Below, one piece after another: positions 9,401 to 18,955 of a stretch of DNA of 64,000 nt (its first letter is position 1; the number at the start of each line of letters is the position of its first letter). The notes under the pieces were generated by a model. The model ran no database searches. It worked only from the letters and a program-made list of their open reading frames with translations, and had not been told where the DNA came from. Where the stretch lies: assembly GCF_014647075.1 (NCBI RefSeq), contig NZ_BMOM01000017.1, positions 1-64,000 of the forward strand, written 5' to 3'. Origin of the DNA: Deinococcus aerophilus. GTDB taxonomy: Bacteria; Deinococcota; Deinococci; Deinococcales; Deinococcaceae. The position numbers and the translations under genes are program-made.

Positions 9401-10411
9401 CCGCTGCCCGAGATCTACACGACCTTTCCGCCGCCCCCCAGCGCCCAGGCCTCCGGGGAAACAGACGGCGCGGCCCCCCGGCCCGCCCGCCCCCTGCTCG
9501 ACCGCCTGATCTTCGAGAACGTGCCCATCCGCGCGCCGGGCGGCATCCGGATCGACGAGAACCTGGTGCGCGCCGAGTTCAGCGGCGGCCTGGTCCTCTC
9601 GGGCAGCGGCTCACAGCCCCGGCTGACCGGCGAGGTGCGCTCGCAGCGCGGATTCATCTATCTGCGCGAGAACGAGTTCACGCTGGCCGACAGCACCGTG
9701 ACCTTTGGCGGGGACGGTCTGTTCCCGGCCTTCAACATCACGGCGAACGGTCAGGTCCAGGCGGTGACCACCCGCCAGCGCGTGCCGGTCACGGTGAACC
9801 TGCGCGGTGAGTTCGTGACCCGCGCGGACGGTCAGGCGGCCCTGAACCTGAACACGACCCTGCGCTGCACGGCGGAGGGCAACGCCTGCCGCGACCCCGA
9901 CACCGCACAGAACTACAGCGAACCCGAGCTGTACGCCCTGGTCGCCACCGGGGTGCCCAACCTGAACGCCCTGCCCGGCAACCTGGGTGCCCTGGGCAGC
10001 AGCGCCCTGCAGACCGCGCTGAATGTCTTCGTGCTGGGCGAGGTCGAGCGCACCATCGCCAACGCATTTGGTCTGGACGTGTTCCGCCTGACGCCCCGGC
10101 TGTCGGCCGAGGACGGCTCGCTGGGCGCGACACTGACCTTCGGATCGTACCTGACCCGCGACCTGTACCTGCAGTATCAGGTGGACCTGAACGGCAAGGG
10201 TCTGCTCGACGCCACCTACAGCACCCCCGACGACCGCTTTACCTTCCGGGTCAGCACGCCCCTGAGCGGGCTGGATCTGGAAAGCCTGCGCCCCAGCTTC
10301 AGCGCCGGGTACAACATCAATCCGCGCACCAACCTCAGCATCGGCGTGCAGAACACCGATACCAGCACCCGACTGCGCCTGGGAGTGACCTACCGGATCG
10401 GGGGCAAGTAA
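476..10411 (+). CDS. Giant TamB-like (DUF490) translocation/assembly module protein
   Basis: A 3311-codon frame, more than twice the roughly 1260 residues of E. coli TamB. A basic N-terminus is followed by one membrane helix (about residues 41-63), then some 2900 residues of repetitive Gly/Thr/Leu/Asp-rich beta-strand sequence typical of AsmA/TamB bridge proteins. A Pro/Ser/Gly-rich linker (about 2945-3005) precedes the C-terminal DUF490 domain, which ends in an amphipathic strand (RLRLGVTYRIGGK). The only cysteines I noticed are a close pair near residue 3140. TamB proteins span the periplasm and are linked to outer-membrane protein or lipid transport with an Omp85 partner; no partner is in this window. 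The start is uncertain: TTG 476, GTG 494 or GTG 506, the last with GGGTGAG upstream. Confidence 0.85.
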   Translation: MGRRTHVGERVTEDPAALNRHPEDSRHRQRPRAAATRRWPWLVVPLVVLALVVVFAPSLFGGWLLSRLGPDLGLSAGRVAGPIWSPRLEGLTLQRPGVKAQVGQVGVAVQAFDPLTKTLRLGLQARNATVDLQLKDLFSELESSQGGEGAGGWNVTLGQLDLRNTRVNVDGQGADLPDAQLRVQTAPDGTITVRGRTPQGELSADVTVGTGGAIVADVSADAQAINFYWPGVTSGHITGRYVLGDGPVRGDLKLTSAALRVPEARFVTVTDVAGAVTHRGDQIDLKLAGTGWDGPVTATGQVDLQAQHWSVTAEASPTVSGLAWALDTTGDGTLKLQVTAGGWQTVEVAARAQGAGQLAGIPFRNAQARYTFLQKAQAQTPQHNDLTFSADTELGGSPQKLAGNWTFDRAGEATLAGSFGQKPLDVRAVIDAQNVVRLSGQGLGGPLSGTFDLSSTRLDATVNPRYGAAQAQVALRGTPDDLRAIITDGTAGPFPLSGVARLNSAGFQADLGTVQLDLNRDFRGSWTARSLSGAGLTVSGGGQLDLTGGDVTGTLTAQVPGLAQPLSGPLDVNYLNQRGTFTSGRQQLRWNGDTFPITARGLEVLGGVEVSGDLSVTTTLKAFGTLTARGNGFNVTAQGRGTRASLRGSVGGVSVLADANLREPYTTTARIQGADIQGTLSAADNGVRFSLTTAGQTARGTIDGQDVTARGRVNLAALRPLLQLPGLSGTLDLNLAGQGGSAQVNADVDGASVTGTLTRAAGQVNANLQAGYAGATARLNGQVFPRVDTTGTLTAQGQTLNAVVRGPYDALRAQVTGRTGTLTFSGVTLPAQAVNLRAVLTPQLDVEGTWGDLDVTYSGATNLLRAVGTQALSAFGQTGSVQGRATWGPGPDGTFRGAVAASGELDPYTLALNGPWSDLNVVFTGQGGLRAQGTASLPEGRYDVNVRGPLPNGLFVEGRVQGRGSDPQGQVTLRDANGGAARVALRGLTDFDVQAQGLTVAGQQVVGDLKATAGVLSGTLRAGPLTVNARNGRVSAQGEVAGQRISATGRLTLPATLDDLKLDVSGPYFTATARGTADTLRGQVTLQPQTLGEAPLTLSVPQQSFPLSASLTGTRATVGGLTYAGGRWSGALDARYAVSGTAGTVRLTGADQTLTAQPSGPLGGRVQLWPQVGGTLTASLAPAAALLPDALRAEVVPGVLVADLTNTGAALSMRGSRYLGEALSLDARVLWQGRVSASGTLDHPSFRLPVVYDGQTLTVRGAALDARALGPLLSGSLADLTGRATLDLSVPGLDPAQASGRAQLDLRAGGQRAAGRVTLSRGQLGADLNSTLAGMNLRVRGPLYPRADATLTLDDLRATLTGRASDTLSLSASGSYAGRPVTLNATGTALTGRAAAAQLDATAAGAAVNVTLNRGAGTGLAAWQVAGRASVPDLSAVLNAGASGSVTAAIDGTLAEIRLDTSGTVAGVRFQAPASFADGVLRLQNASATLPQGTLRASGPVFPELKLSARATVTDVLPGEYTAQVGGSFARPDVQVQGVLTDGKRGLQAGGSRLSARLFGPDWKVGLSGEKLAGSARGQLGANALGGLLTSTLTLHTRFLGGAAEAPYSVRLDGTPGWKTRGGFSGTLRVVGDVPGGPLDAVLDGAGDLKVAALVGTGAQQARVTGTLPAGLPFAPGGQVTLQAFDVAALWGRPGQLQVTGAATLGGASWSALQADFAGQLEDRGGELGGELRASYGAGNADVGLQGPAVTGRGTLTDGRYALTLKANTLRVARLLPRGLEVDALTFAGRVALAGTLAGGPEQLNVQNVALKGQQAQTGPFSVYGNATYLRQRGQPDALQADLSGSLRGGVLRAQGQLPQGVRVTVSGLGTAGLAPALGQGTLGADLTLRGAVADPVFSGSVTARTTAVDALVTLSGRARDPRAQLRAQLLGAAGGTLYADAQDLDLTAGTVRTRVYGTVRSGGTAATVDLRGMWPQLAGSVRATLAGLDTPVTLSGDGRGGYLLDGGALGTGRLSLSGGQGFVPRLTGTATVTPLPLVNGTGELTIAATLAGDLTAPSVAASVTSRGATAYGVTLADTRGQLGGTLGTLNGTLSQAGQPVAALNGTQIDLSGLRLDAAGSTVRVGGAANLGGTADLSLAASGTLDGTVRARYRARSLALSGQLAGPQQLAAALDLRADALTGWHGGVRVTGGPALGGSGDVLTAPGVLNVSGPLAHPLLRGTAGLLGAEARIVAAPTGVQLRLTDGPGATASGAVGVRPGPAGDWAWSGAVSLTRPELSLSVTPSGPLADPQLLLSVRRGEWRASGAATLDSADLRVSDGEKDGTLRWQAGELSASLPGLQLARLNIPGVNGVLNASGTLRTDTQNGQLTLRVTDLASPYEVPYLGVALSGDASADVTLRGGRPSVQGEVRLAAGTLQLSAAQGQQSWSGRVSGSLRREAGVLNLDVGADGRGLTGTVQAQDYPLDLAGQSLKVAGTVTLAEQTFAASLTARNAMGGVSADASGSLGDLLPGAADALALTPTGEGYRVRAVLDDLEVRNLKVAPDLSGRISGEANLRDGGGTFVLRSAALQVGPRTLPARLEGTLVDGSWRIRGFLGESDFTAGLNTTGPGSGEVFGQGTLRALPIGALLGAYTGTTPGEGVVTGVARFRFPLSDPPAGNATVVAERIRVSATSGEGSAAVTEVLTGSGTLDYAQRELRTMNIQLSGAGTWDVRGQYTRERVDLTAQFTNTTFTPVLRLIPGLAELNPSLRGSLTLSAAGTYDRPRAGLRVQNVTGSVAGLSLEIPTFTGDLPDSGAFTARGRVLTGGTVGTNGTLELSGQLTLGKLSATRLAFSGLLAPQGLGALPGTTATLIQTGDVWTLDAQSRSTNPTSGAGTLRLSGQLSPTWDLTLTARNYNLPLTVIYGRESALNADLRAVDDGTVIRVSGAADFARLTLGRADASAATIPMPGQSNGQPLNGDPSGSGRTTDSYVSPLPEIYTTFPPPPSAQASGETDGAAPRPARPLLDRLIFENVPIRAPGGIRIDENLVRAEFSGGLVLSGSGSQPRLTGEVRSQRGFIYLRENEFTLADSTVTFGGDGLFPAFNITANGQVQAVTTRQRVPVTVNLRGEFVTRADGQAALNLNTTLRCTAEGNACRDPDTAQNYSEPELYALVATGVPNLNALPGNLGALGSSALQTALNVFVLGEVERTIANAFGLDVFRLTPRLSAEDGSLGATLTFGSYLTRDLYLQYQVDLNGKGLLDATYSTPDDRFTFRVSTPLSGLDLESLRPSFSAGYNINPRTNLSIGVQNTDTSTRLRLGVTYRIGGK

Positions 10412-10460
10412 GGGCAGCAGGGATTTCGGTCTTCTGTCCGCCTGCCGCCATAAACGCAAA

Positions 10461-10483
10461 GGGCCGCCCATAGAGGGCGGCCC
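10461..10483 (-). terminator. Terminator between convergent genes
   Basis: Perfect 9-bp stem GGGCCGCCC/GGGCGGCCC with a 5-base loop. On the minus strand it is followed by TTTGCGTTTA, so it best serves the 151-residue gene that ends at 10502; it may also stop the long TamB-like transcript. Confidence 0.75.
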
Positions 10484-10501
10484 CCGAGCATGTTCGGGCG
10501 C

Positions 10502-10957
10502 TTAGCGGCTGACGCTCACGCTGGCGCGGGGTTCCAGGGCGTAGAAGGCGACCAGGGCCACCAGGGTGCCCACCCAGCCGGGAGCGCTGCCCAGTTCCAG
10601 CTCGAAGGGACGGCCCAGCACGGTGCTGCCCAGCTGTCCGGAGAGGTGTTCGCCGTTTTGCTGCGCGACCACATTCCAGCCGACGATGGGCTCGCCCATG
10701 AAGCCGGTCACACGGTCCACACCGCGCAGGGTCAGCTTCTGGCTGCCCACGTTGCCCTTGAGTTCGCCGCCATCGAGCTCGATCTTGACGGGGTCGTTGC
10801 CGACGCTGCCCTGCACGCCGCGCTCGGTGATTTCCAGATCGATGTCTTTGCCGTGCAGCTTGCCGCCCGCCCGGCCCCTGATGGTGTCGCCGTCGATGGT
10901 GCAGCGGATGTCATATCCGTCTGCGCCGCCGAGACGTCCTTTGATGAGGTCTTCCAT
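10502..10957 (-). CDS. Conserved hypothetical protein, beta-rich
   Basis: A 151-residue protein with no signal peptide. It is a run of short alternating Gly- and Asp-rich beta strands (for example GADGYDIRCTIDGDTIRG), ending in a hydrophobic stretch (WVGTLVALVAFYAL, about residues 127-140) and a short Ser/Arg tail. I do not recognise a domain. The pattern resembles a small beta-solenoid or jelly-roll-like fold, which is inference only. It converges on the TamB gene. A TATACT box 7 bases before the ATG supports this start and a leaderless message. Confidence 0.7.
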   Translation of the reverse strand: MEDLIKGRLGGADGYDIRCTIDGDTIRGRAGGKLHGKDIDLEITERGVQGSVGNDPVKIELDGGELKGNVGSQKLTLRGVDRVTGFMGEPIVGWNVVAQQNGEHLSGQLGSTVLGRPFELELGSAPGWVGTLVALVAFYALEPRASVSVSR

Positions 10958-10964
10958 GCGCGGA

Positions 10965-10970
10965 AGTATA
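10965..10970 (-). promoter_or_regulatory. -10 box of the 151-residue hypothetical gene
   Basis: TATACT on the minus strand, 7 bases before the ATG at 10957. The -35 region is not recognisable. Confidence 0.55.
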
Positions 10971-10993
10971 GCGGGCGGGGGATGACTGTGGGC

Positions 10994-13102
10994 TCAGGCC
11001 TGGGGACCGGCAGGCGGCCGGACCAGACCCACCCGCTCGAAGTAATGCCGCCGGGTCAGCGTGGGGCCGTCCTCACCCAGCTGCACGCGCCCCACGTTCC
11101 AGCGCTCGAAGAGGAGGCGCAGGCTGCCGCCGAGCAGCGCCGCGCCGTACCACGCCTGGGACGGTACGGCGCTCCAGCGCAGCACCGTACCGTCCCAGGC
11201 GAGGTGGGGACAGCCCTCGTCCCGCGCGGCCCAGAACATGCCGCCCACCTCGCCCAGCCGCTGGGCACGCACGGTCAAGGGGGGCTCGCGCACCTGGGCG
11301 TCGTACTGCGGCGAGGCGAAGGCCTCGGCATACAGGTCATACAGGTGGTGTTGCAGCGTGTGCGCCTGGGCACGCAGCCGCGCTTCCTCCCGACCGCTGA
11401 GGCCCCCCGGAGTGGAATCCAGCGCCCGGCGCAGCTCGGCCAGTTGATTTTCGATGTGCACCAGCTGTTGCCGGGCCCCCGGGCGGGGTGGGGGCGGCGG
11501 CGGGTCACCCTGCAGGTGACGGGCCGGGTCGCGGTACTCGCGGCTGCCCCAGCCGGCCACCTCACGCAGCTGGGCGTCCTCGATGACCCACAGGCGGTTG
11601 GCGACCTCCCGCGCAAAACGGCGGTCATGTGTAACGATCACCACCGCGCCGCCGTAGGCCTGCACGGCGGCCTCCAGCGCATCCAGGGCGTCCACATCCA
11701 GGTGGTTGGTCGGCTCGTCCAGCAGCAGCAGGTCGGCACGCAGGGCGCTGACCAGAGCCAGTCCTGCCCGCGCCCGCTCGCCCCCCGAGAGTTCGCGCGG
11801 CGTCTTGGCCCAATCGGCGGCCCCGAAGCCCGCGCGGCCCAGCAGGGCGTTTGTCTGCGCCCCGAAACGCCGCTCGAATTGTGCGCGCAGGCCCTCGCCG
11901 GGCAGCATGCCATGCCAGGTCTGGTCCAGACTCGCCACCGTTACGCCACCGGCCACCCGCAGCACCGCTTCCTCTGAACCGGAGTCCCCGCCCGCCGCAT
12001 CCGGGTGGTCCTCGCCCGAGAGCAGCCGCATCAGGGTGGTCTTGCCGGTGCCGTTTGCACCCATCAGGGCCACCCGGTCGCCCTGGCGTAGCTTGAAGGC
12101 CACCCCGGACAGCACGTTGTGCCCGCCGTAGGACTTGGACAGGTGTTCGCCCCAGGCCACCAGCGGAGCGCGGGCCGTCCCCGCGAGCAGACGCATACGC
12201 AACTGCCGTTCGGGCAGGGGCGCTTCGGTGACGGTCAGGCGCTCCACGCGGGACTTGAGGCCGCGCGAGCGGCGGCCCCAGCGGTCCAGTTGCTCCACAC
12301 TGCCCACCAGCCGCCGCCCCTCCTGCTCGCCCAGCCGCGCGGCCCGCTGCTGCGTGCGCCGCTCCAGCTCCCGCTGCGCCCGTGCCCGCGTGTAGCCGCC
12401 CGGATACGCGCGGGCCTCCCCCCCTTCCAGCCAGACGCTGCGTCCGGCCACCGCGTCCAGAAAGTCGCGGTCGTGGCTGGTCAGGACCACGCCGCCCCGG
12501 AAATCGCGCAGCCAGCCCTCCAGCCACTCGCGCATACGGATGTCGAGGTGGTTGGTGGGTTCGTCCAGCAGCAGCAGGTCCGGTTCGCGGGCCAGGGCCA
12601 GGGCTAGGGCCAGCCGGGTGCGCTCACCGCCCGAGAGGGTCGCCGCCTCGCGGTGCAGGAAGCGCGTCAGGTCCAGCATGCCCAGCACGCGGGCCACCCG
12701 CGCGGGCCAGGCGTGGGCCTGGGCGTCCATTAGGCGGGTGTGCAGCTCGGTCCACGCGCTCAGCACCGCCGGATCACCCAGATCCGCTTCCAGCGCAAGC
12801 AACTCGGTTTCGGCCTCGCGGTAGGGGTGCGCGGCGTCCACCAGCGCGCGCACGCTCAGGCCCGCAGCGTGGGCGTGCTGCTGTTCCAGCACCGCCAGAC
12901 GCAGATGGCCAGCCCGCCACACGCTGCCCTCTTCCGGCACCCGTTCGCCGGTGAGCACCCGCAACAGCGTGGTCTTGCCCGCGCCGTTGCGGCCCAGCAG
13001 CGCCACCCGCTCTCCGTCCGAAACGCTCAGCGACACGTCCCGCAACACCGCGCGCTCCGCAAAGGACACGGACACGTTCTCGGCAGTCAGCAGGGTGGAC
13101 AC
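10994..13102 (-). CDS. ABC-F family ATPase
   Basis: Soluble protein with two ATP-binding cassettes and no membrane segments, as in ABC-F proteins that act on the ribosome (translation factors or antibiotic protection). In the 702-residue form, Walker A motifs lie at about 37-45 (GRNGAGKTT) and 348-356 (GANGTGKTT), LSGGE signatures near 156 and 438, and Walker B motifs ending DEPTNHLD near 180 and 462. A basic linker joins the cassettes, followed by a C-terminal extension of about 190 residues without a recognised domain. GTG 13102 is chosen because a TAGCCT box lies 7 bases upstream; the frame stays open to 13180 but that part is not conserved in character. The exact subfamily cannot be assigned by eye. 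Confidence 0.88.
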   Translation of the reverse strand: MSTLLTAENVSVSFAERAVLRDVSLSVSDGERVALLGRNGAGKTTLLRVLTGERVPEEGSVWRAGHLRLAVLEQQHAHAAGLSVRALVDAAHPYREAETELLALEADLGDPAVLSAWTELHTRLMDAQAHAWPARVARVLGMLDLTRFLHREAATLSGGERTRLALALALAREPDLLLLDEPTNHLDIRMREWLEGWLRDFRGGVVLTSHDRDFLDAVAGRSVWLEGGEARAYPGGYTRARAQRELERRTQQRAARLGEQEGRRLVGSVEQLDRWGRRSRGLKSRVERLTVTEAPLPERQLRMRLLAGTARAPLVAWGEHLSKSYGGHNVLSGVAFKLRQGDRVALMGANGTGKTTLMRLLSGEDHPDAAGGDSGSEEAVLRVAGGVTVASLDQTWHGMLPGEGLRAQFERRFGAQTNALLGRAGFGAADWAKTPRELSGGERARAGLALVSALRADLLLLDEPTNHLDVDALDALEAAVQAYGGAVVIVTHDRRFAREVANRLWVIEDAQLREVAGWGSREYRDPARHLQGDPPPPPPRPGARQQLVHIENQLAELRRALDSTPGGLSGREEARLRAQAHTLQHHLYDLYAEAFASPQYDAQVREPPLTVRAQRLGEVGGMFWAARDEGCPHLAWDGTVLRWSAVPSQAWYGAALLGGSLRLLFERWNVGRVQLGEDGPTLTRRHYFERVGLVRPPAGPQA

Positions 13103-13109
13103 GGACCGG

Positions 13110-13115
13110 AGGCTA
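13110..13115 (-). promoter_or_regulatory. -10 box of the ABC-F gene
   Basis: TAGCCT on the minus strand, 7 bases before GTG 13102. It decides the start in favour of the GTG. Confidence 0.5.
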
Positions 13116-13181
13116 GCAGAGGGGACGGCCGGGACGGTATGCCGCTTCACGCTCTCCCCGCCTGCCCGTTTTACTGGCATT

Positions 13182-13187
13182 TATGAT
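13182..13187 (+). promoter_or_regulatory. Possible -10 box of the cupin gene
   Basis: TATGAT in a locally A/T-rich stretch, 54 bases before the ATG at 13241. No clear -35 is present. Confidence 0.35.
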
Positions 13188-13240
13188 GGAGTTCCCCCCA
13201 CCGCGCCGCCCCCGGATTCAGGGGGATTATGGAGGTCAAC

Positions 13241-13708
13241 ATGTCGGCACCTTCAGCACAGCAGCTCTGGTTCCTCGACACCCTGGTCACCATTCGCCTG
13301 CCGGGCTCTGCCGGGCCCGACGGCATCACCGTTATGGAACACCATGCTCCCCACGGCGATTCCCCGCCCCTGCACATTCACCGGCGTGAGGATGAAGTGT
13401 TCCACGTTCTGGACGGAGTACTGCGGCTGCGCAGCGGCGACGATGACATGCGCCTGGAGGCGGGCAGCACATTCCTGGCCGCGCAAGGCAACGCCCACAC
13501 CTACCGCGTGGAGAGTGCCGGGGGCGCACGCTGGCTGACCATCACCCGGGGCGGCGATTTCGAGCGGTTCGTGCGCGCGCTGGGCCGACCCGCCCAACGC
13601 GCGGAACTGCCCCCACCCTCCGGCCCGCCCACTCCGGAAGCGGCCAGCGCCCTGGCAGACGTTGCCCGGCAACACGGCGTGGACCTCGTGGGTCCTCCCC
13701 TGTCCTGA
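13241..13708 (+). CDS. Cupin-domain protein
   Basis: A 155-residue single-domain cupin. Metal-binding motif 1 is seen as H-I-H-R-R-E-D-E-V-F-H-V-L-D-G and motif 2 as A-Q-G-N-A-H-T-Y-R-V, so a small-molecule enzyme or sensor is likely; the substrate is unknown. The C-terminal 50 residues (after WLTITRGG) form a helical tail containing PSGPPTPEAASALADV. The ATG at 13241 is preceded by GGAGG with five bases spacing; the ATG at 13229 in the same frame overlaps that ribosome site and is unlikely. Confidence 0.82.
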   Translation: MSAPSAQQLWFLDTLVTIRLPGSAGPDGITVMEHHAPHGDSPPLHIHRREDEVFHVLDGVLRLRSGDDDMRLEAGSTFLAAQGNAHTYRVESAGGARWLTITRGGDFERFVRALGRPAQRAELPPPSGPPTPEAASALADVARQHGVDLVGPPLS

Positions 13709-13725
13709 GTTCCCGGCGGGATCTC

Positions 13726-13731
13726 TATACT
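13726..13731 (+). promoter_or_regulatory. Possible -10 box of trhO
   Basis: TATACT 46 bases upstream of the trhO ATG. No ribosome site precedes the ATG, so the leader would be unusual. Low confidence. Confidence 0.35.
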
Positions 13732-13777
13732 GCGGGCACTGCCCCGCCGGTCTGCCGCGCCGGGTACCCCGCACACC

Positions 13778-14695
13778 ATGACCCACTGCCTGCCTCTTCC
13801 CCCCACCTGCCCGCCCCCAGACGGCTGGACTGTTCTGGCGCTGTACCAGTTCCGCTCTCTCTCCGACCCCGCCCACCTGCGGCAGGAACTGCTGGACCTC
13901 GGCGGGCGCGTGGGCCTGTGCGGCACGCTCATCGTGGCTCCAGAGGGCATCAACGGCACGGTGGCCGGTTCGCGGACGGCGATAGACGGCCTGCTCGCCC
14001 ACCTGAGAGCGGTGGGTTTCGACCGGATGGAGGCCAAGGAGTCACTCAGCCGCGAGCGGCCCTTCAAACGCTTCAAGGTGCGGCTCAAGCGCGAGATCGT
14101 GACCCTGGGCGTTCCCGTGGAGCCGACCTCGCAGGCCGGGCAGTACGTGGAGGCCGCAGACTGGAACGCGCTGCTCGCCGCAGAGGACGTGGTGGTGGTG
14201 GACACCCGCAACCGCTACGAGGTCAAGGCCGGCACCTTCGAGGGAGCGCTGAACCCGCAGATTGACAGCTTCCGCGAGTTTCCGGCGTGGCTGGACGCCC
14301 ACGCCGATGAACTGGCCGGCAAACGGGTCGCCATGTTCTGCACCGGGGGCATCCGCTGCGAGAAGAGCACCAGCCTGCTGCGCTCGCGCGGCTTTCAGGA
14401 CGTGCTGCACCTCAGGGGCGGCATCCTGAAGTATCTGGAGGAGGTTCCCGAGGAGCGCAGCCGCTGGCACGGCGAGTGTTTTGTGTTCGATGGCCGGGTG
14501 ACGGTGGGCCACGGCCTGCGCGAGGGCGGGGCCGAGATGTGCCATTCGTGCGGCTGGCCGCTGGGCTCCGAGGAACGGGCGCACTCCCACTACGAGGAGG
14601 GCGTGAGCTGCCCACACTGTTTTGAGGCGACCACGGACGCCCAGAAGACGGCGTTCCGCGACCGCCAGCGCATGTACGACGCGCGCGAAGGGTAA
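13778..14695 (+). CDS. trhO: tRNA uridine(34) hydroxylase (rhodanese-like)
   Basis: A 305-residue YceA/TrhO-type protein, which makes 5-hydroxyuridine at position 34 of tRNA. An N-terminal acylphosphatase-like domain (about residues 15-110, with the TLIVAPEGINGTV signature) is followed by a rhodanese domain with catalytic Cys188 in the loop FCTGGIRCEKS; the second cysteine is C194. The C-terminus carries four cysteines in C-H-S-C and C-P-H-C pairs, consistent with a zinc site. Length and order match the family. No Shine-Dalgarno sequence is evident before the ATG. It converges on the methyltransferase gene that ends 22 bases downstream. Confidence 0.93.
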   Translation: MTHCLPLPPTCPPPDGWTVLALYQFRSLSDPAHLRQELLDLGGRVGLCGTLIVAPEGINGTVAGSRTAIDGLLAHLRAVGFDRMEAKESLSRERPFKRFKVRLKREIVTLGVPVEPTSQAGQYVEAADWNALLAAEDVVVVDTRNRYEVKAGTFEGALNPQIDSFREFPAWLDAHADELAGKRVAMFCTGGIRCEKSTSLLRSRGFQDVLHLRGGILKYLEEVPEERSRWHGECFVFDGRVTVGHGLREGGAEMCHSCGWPLGSEERAHSHYEEGVSCPHCFEATTDAQKTAFRDRQRMYDAREG

Positions 14696-14716
14696 GCCCC
14701 CCGTACGGTCCCGGCG

Positions 14717-15520
14717 CTACACCGTTACCGTTCCCCGCACCGCCCAGGCCCGCGCGCTCAGGGCAATGGGCCCCGCCGGGTCCGGAGCGAGGCGGGCCTG
14801 CAGATGCGCGCGGATCTGCTCACGCACCGGGTCTTCCACCCCCGCGAGGTAGGTCGGGGCTGCTCCCTGCCCGCCCAGAAAGGGCGCCCAGTAGTCCTCG
14901 AAGTCCCGGAAGACGGTGGGGATGTCGATGGCCCGCACCTGCACTGCCTTCAGGCCCTGCGCCTGCCACAGACCGGCCAGGGCCTCGGGCTGGCACAGGG
15001 GAAAGCGGTGTGACTCGTCCAGATGCGCGTCCTGCGGGCGAACGGCCATCGCCACGTCCCAGAAGACCCGCATCATCGCCATGCCCTCCGCGTAATCCCA
15101 GACGTAGGCCGCCACGGTTCCGCCGGCTTTCGTGACCCGGACCATCTCGCGCAGCATGGCGACGTGGTCGGGCACGAAGTTCATCACCAGCCCTGAGACG
15201 GCGGCGTCGAAGGTGGCCGGGTCAAGGGGCAGGGCCGTGGCGTCCCCGATTTCAAAACGCGCCCGGCCATCCCCGATGCGCTCCCGCGCCGCCCCGACGA
15301 AGCCCCCGGACCGGTCAATGCCCACCACCAACGCCGGGGCGCACGCGGCCAGGACACGGCTGCTCAGCGCGCCGGTCCCACACCCGATGTCCACCCAGGC
15401 CCGCCCCTGCGGAACCTGTAGCCAGCCCAGGAAGTCCCGCGCCACCAACCGGCTCCAGCGGCCCACGTAGCGTTCGTACGCCTCAGCATCACCCCAGCGG
15501 TCGTGCGGCACCTCGCCCAT
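14717..15520 (-). CDS. Class I SAM-dependent methyltransferase
   Basis: A 267-residue protein with the Methyltransf_11/25-type core: motif I VDIGCGTGALSS, motif II-like FEIGDATALPLDPATFD, and VRVTKAGGTVAAYVWD after the post-II strand. The substrate is unknown; the layout is like small-molecule methyltransferases related to UbiE. The ATG at 15520 is chosen because AGGAGG sits 6 bases upstream; the frame is open farther upstream but the added residues look random. It is flanked by mfd (same strand, 136 bases upstream) and trhO (convergent). Confidence 0.87.
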   Translation of the reverse strand: MGEVPHDRWGDAEAYERYVGRWSRLVARDFLGWLQVPQGRAWVDIGCGTGALSSRVLAACAPALVVGIDRSGGFVGAARERIGDGRARFEIGDATALPLDPATFDAAVSGLVMNFVPDHVAMLREMVRVTKAGGTVAAYVWDYAEGMAMMRVFWDVAMAVRPQDAHLDESHRFPLCQPEALAGLWQAQGLKAVQVRAIDIPTVFRDFEDYWAPFLGGQGAAPTYLAGVEDPVREQIRAHLQARLAPDPAGPIALSARAWAVRGTVTV

Positions 15521-15656
15521 ATGTGGCCTCCTCTGTTCGGGACCCGGTCCGGTTTCCGGGAAAGAGACAGGTGGTGGCTCCAGTGTAGGCCCCGTGAATG
15601 GCCGCACGCCAGAAGCGGGCCGGAGCCTGCCCTGGGGTTCAGGAATACCCCTGGAC

Positions 15657-18782
<3,126 letters not shown>

Positions 18783-18789
18783 GCGCAAG

Positions 18790-18795
18790 ATTGTA
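18790..18795 (-). promoter_or_regulatory. -10 box of mfd
   Basis: TACAAT on the minus strand. The 7-base gap to GTG 18782 fits a leaderless message; the 1-base gap to TTG 18788 does not. Confidence 0.5.
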
Positions 18796-18955
18796 CGCGG
18801 GAGAGGCGAAGGGGAGGGGAAGCGATGGAACGTTATGAAAGCTGACTCTGCCTTTAGGAACGGCCTGAACAGTCGGAGGTCATCTCATCGATCTCAATAT
18901 GCATTCCTGATAAGAATGTACACATCTGAAGACATCCCTCCTTAACTCCAGGCCC

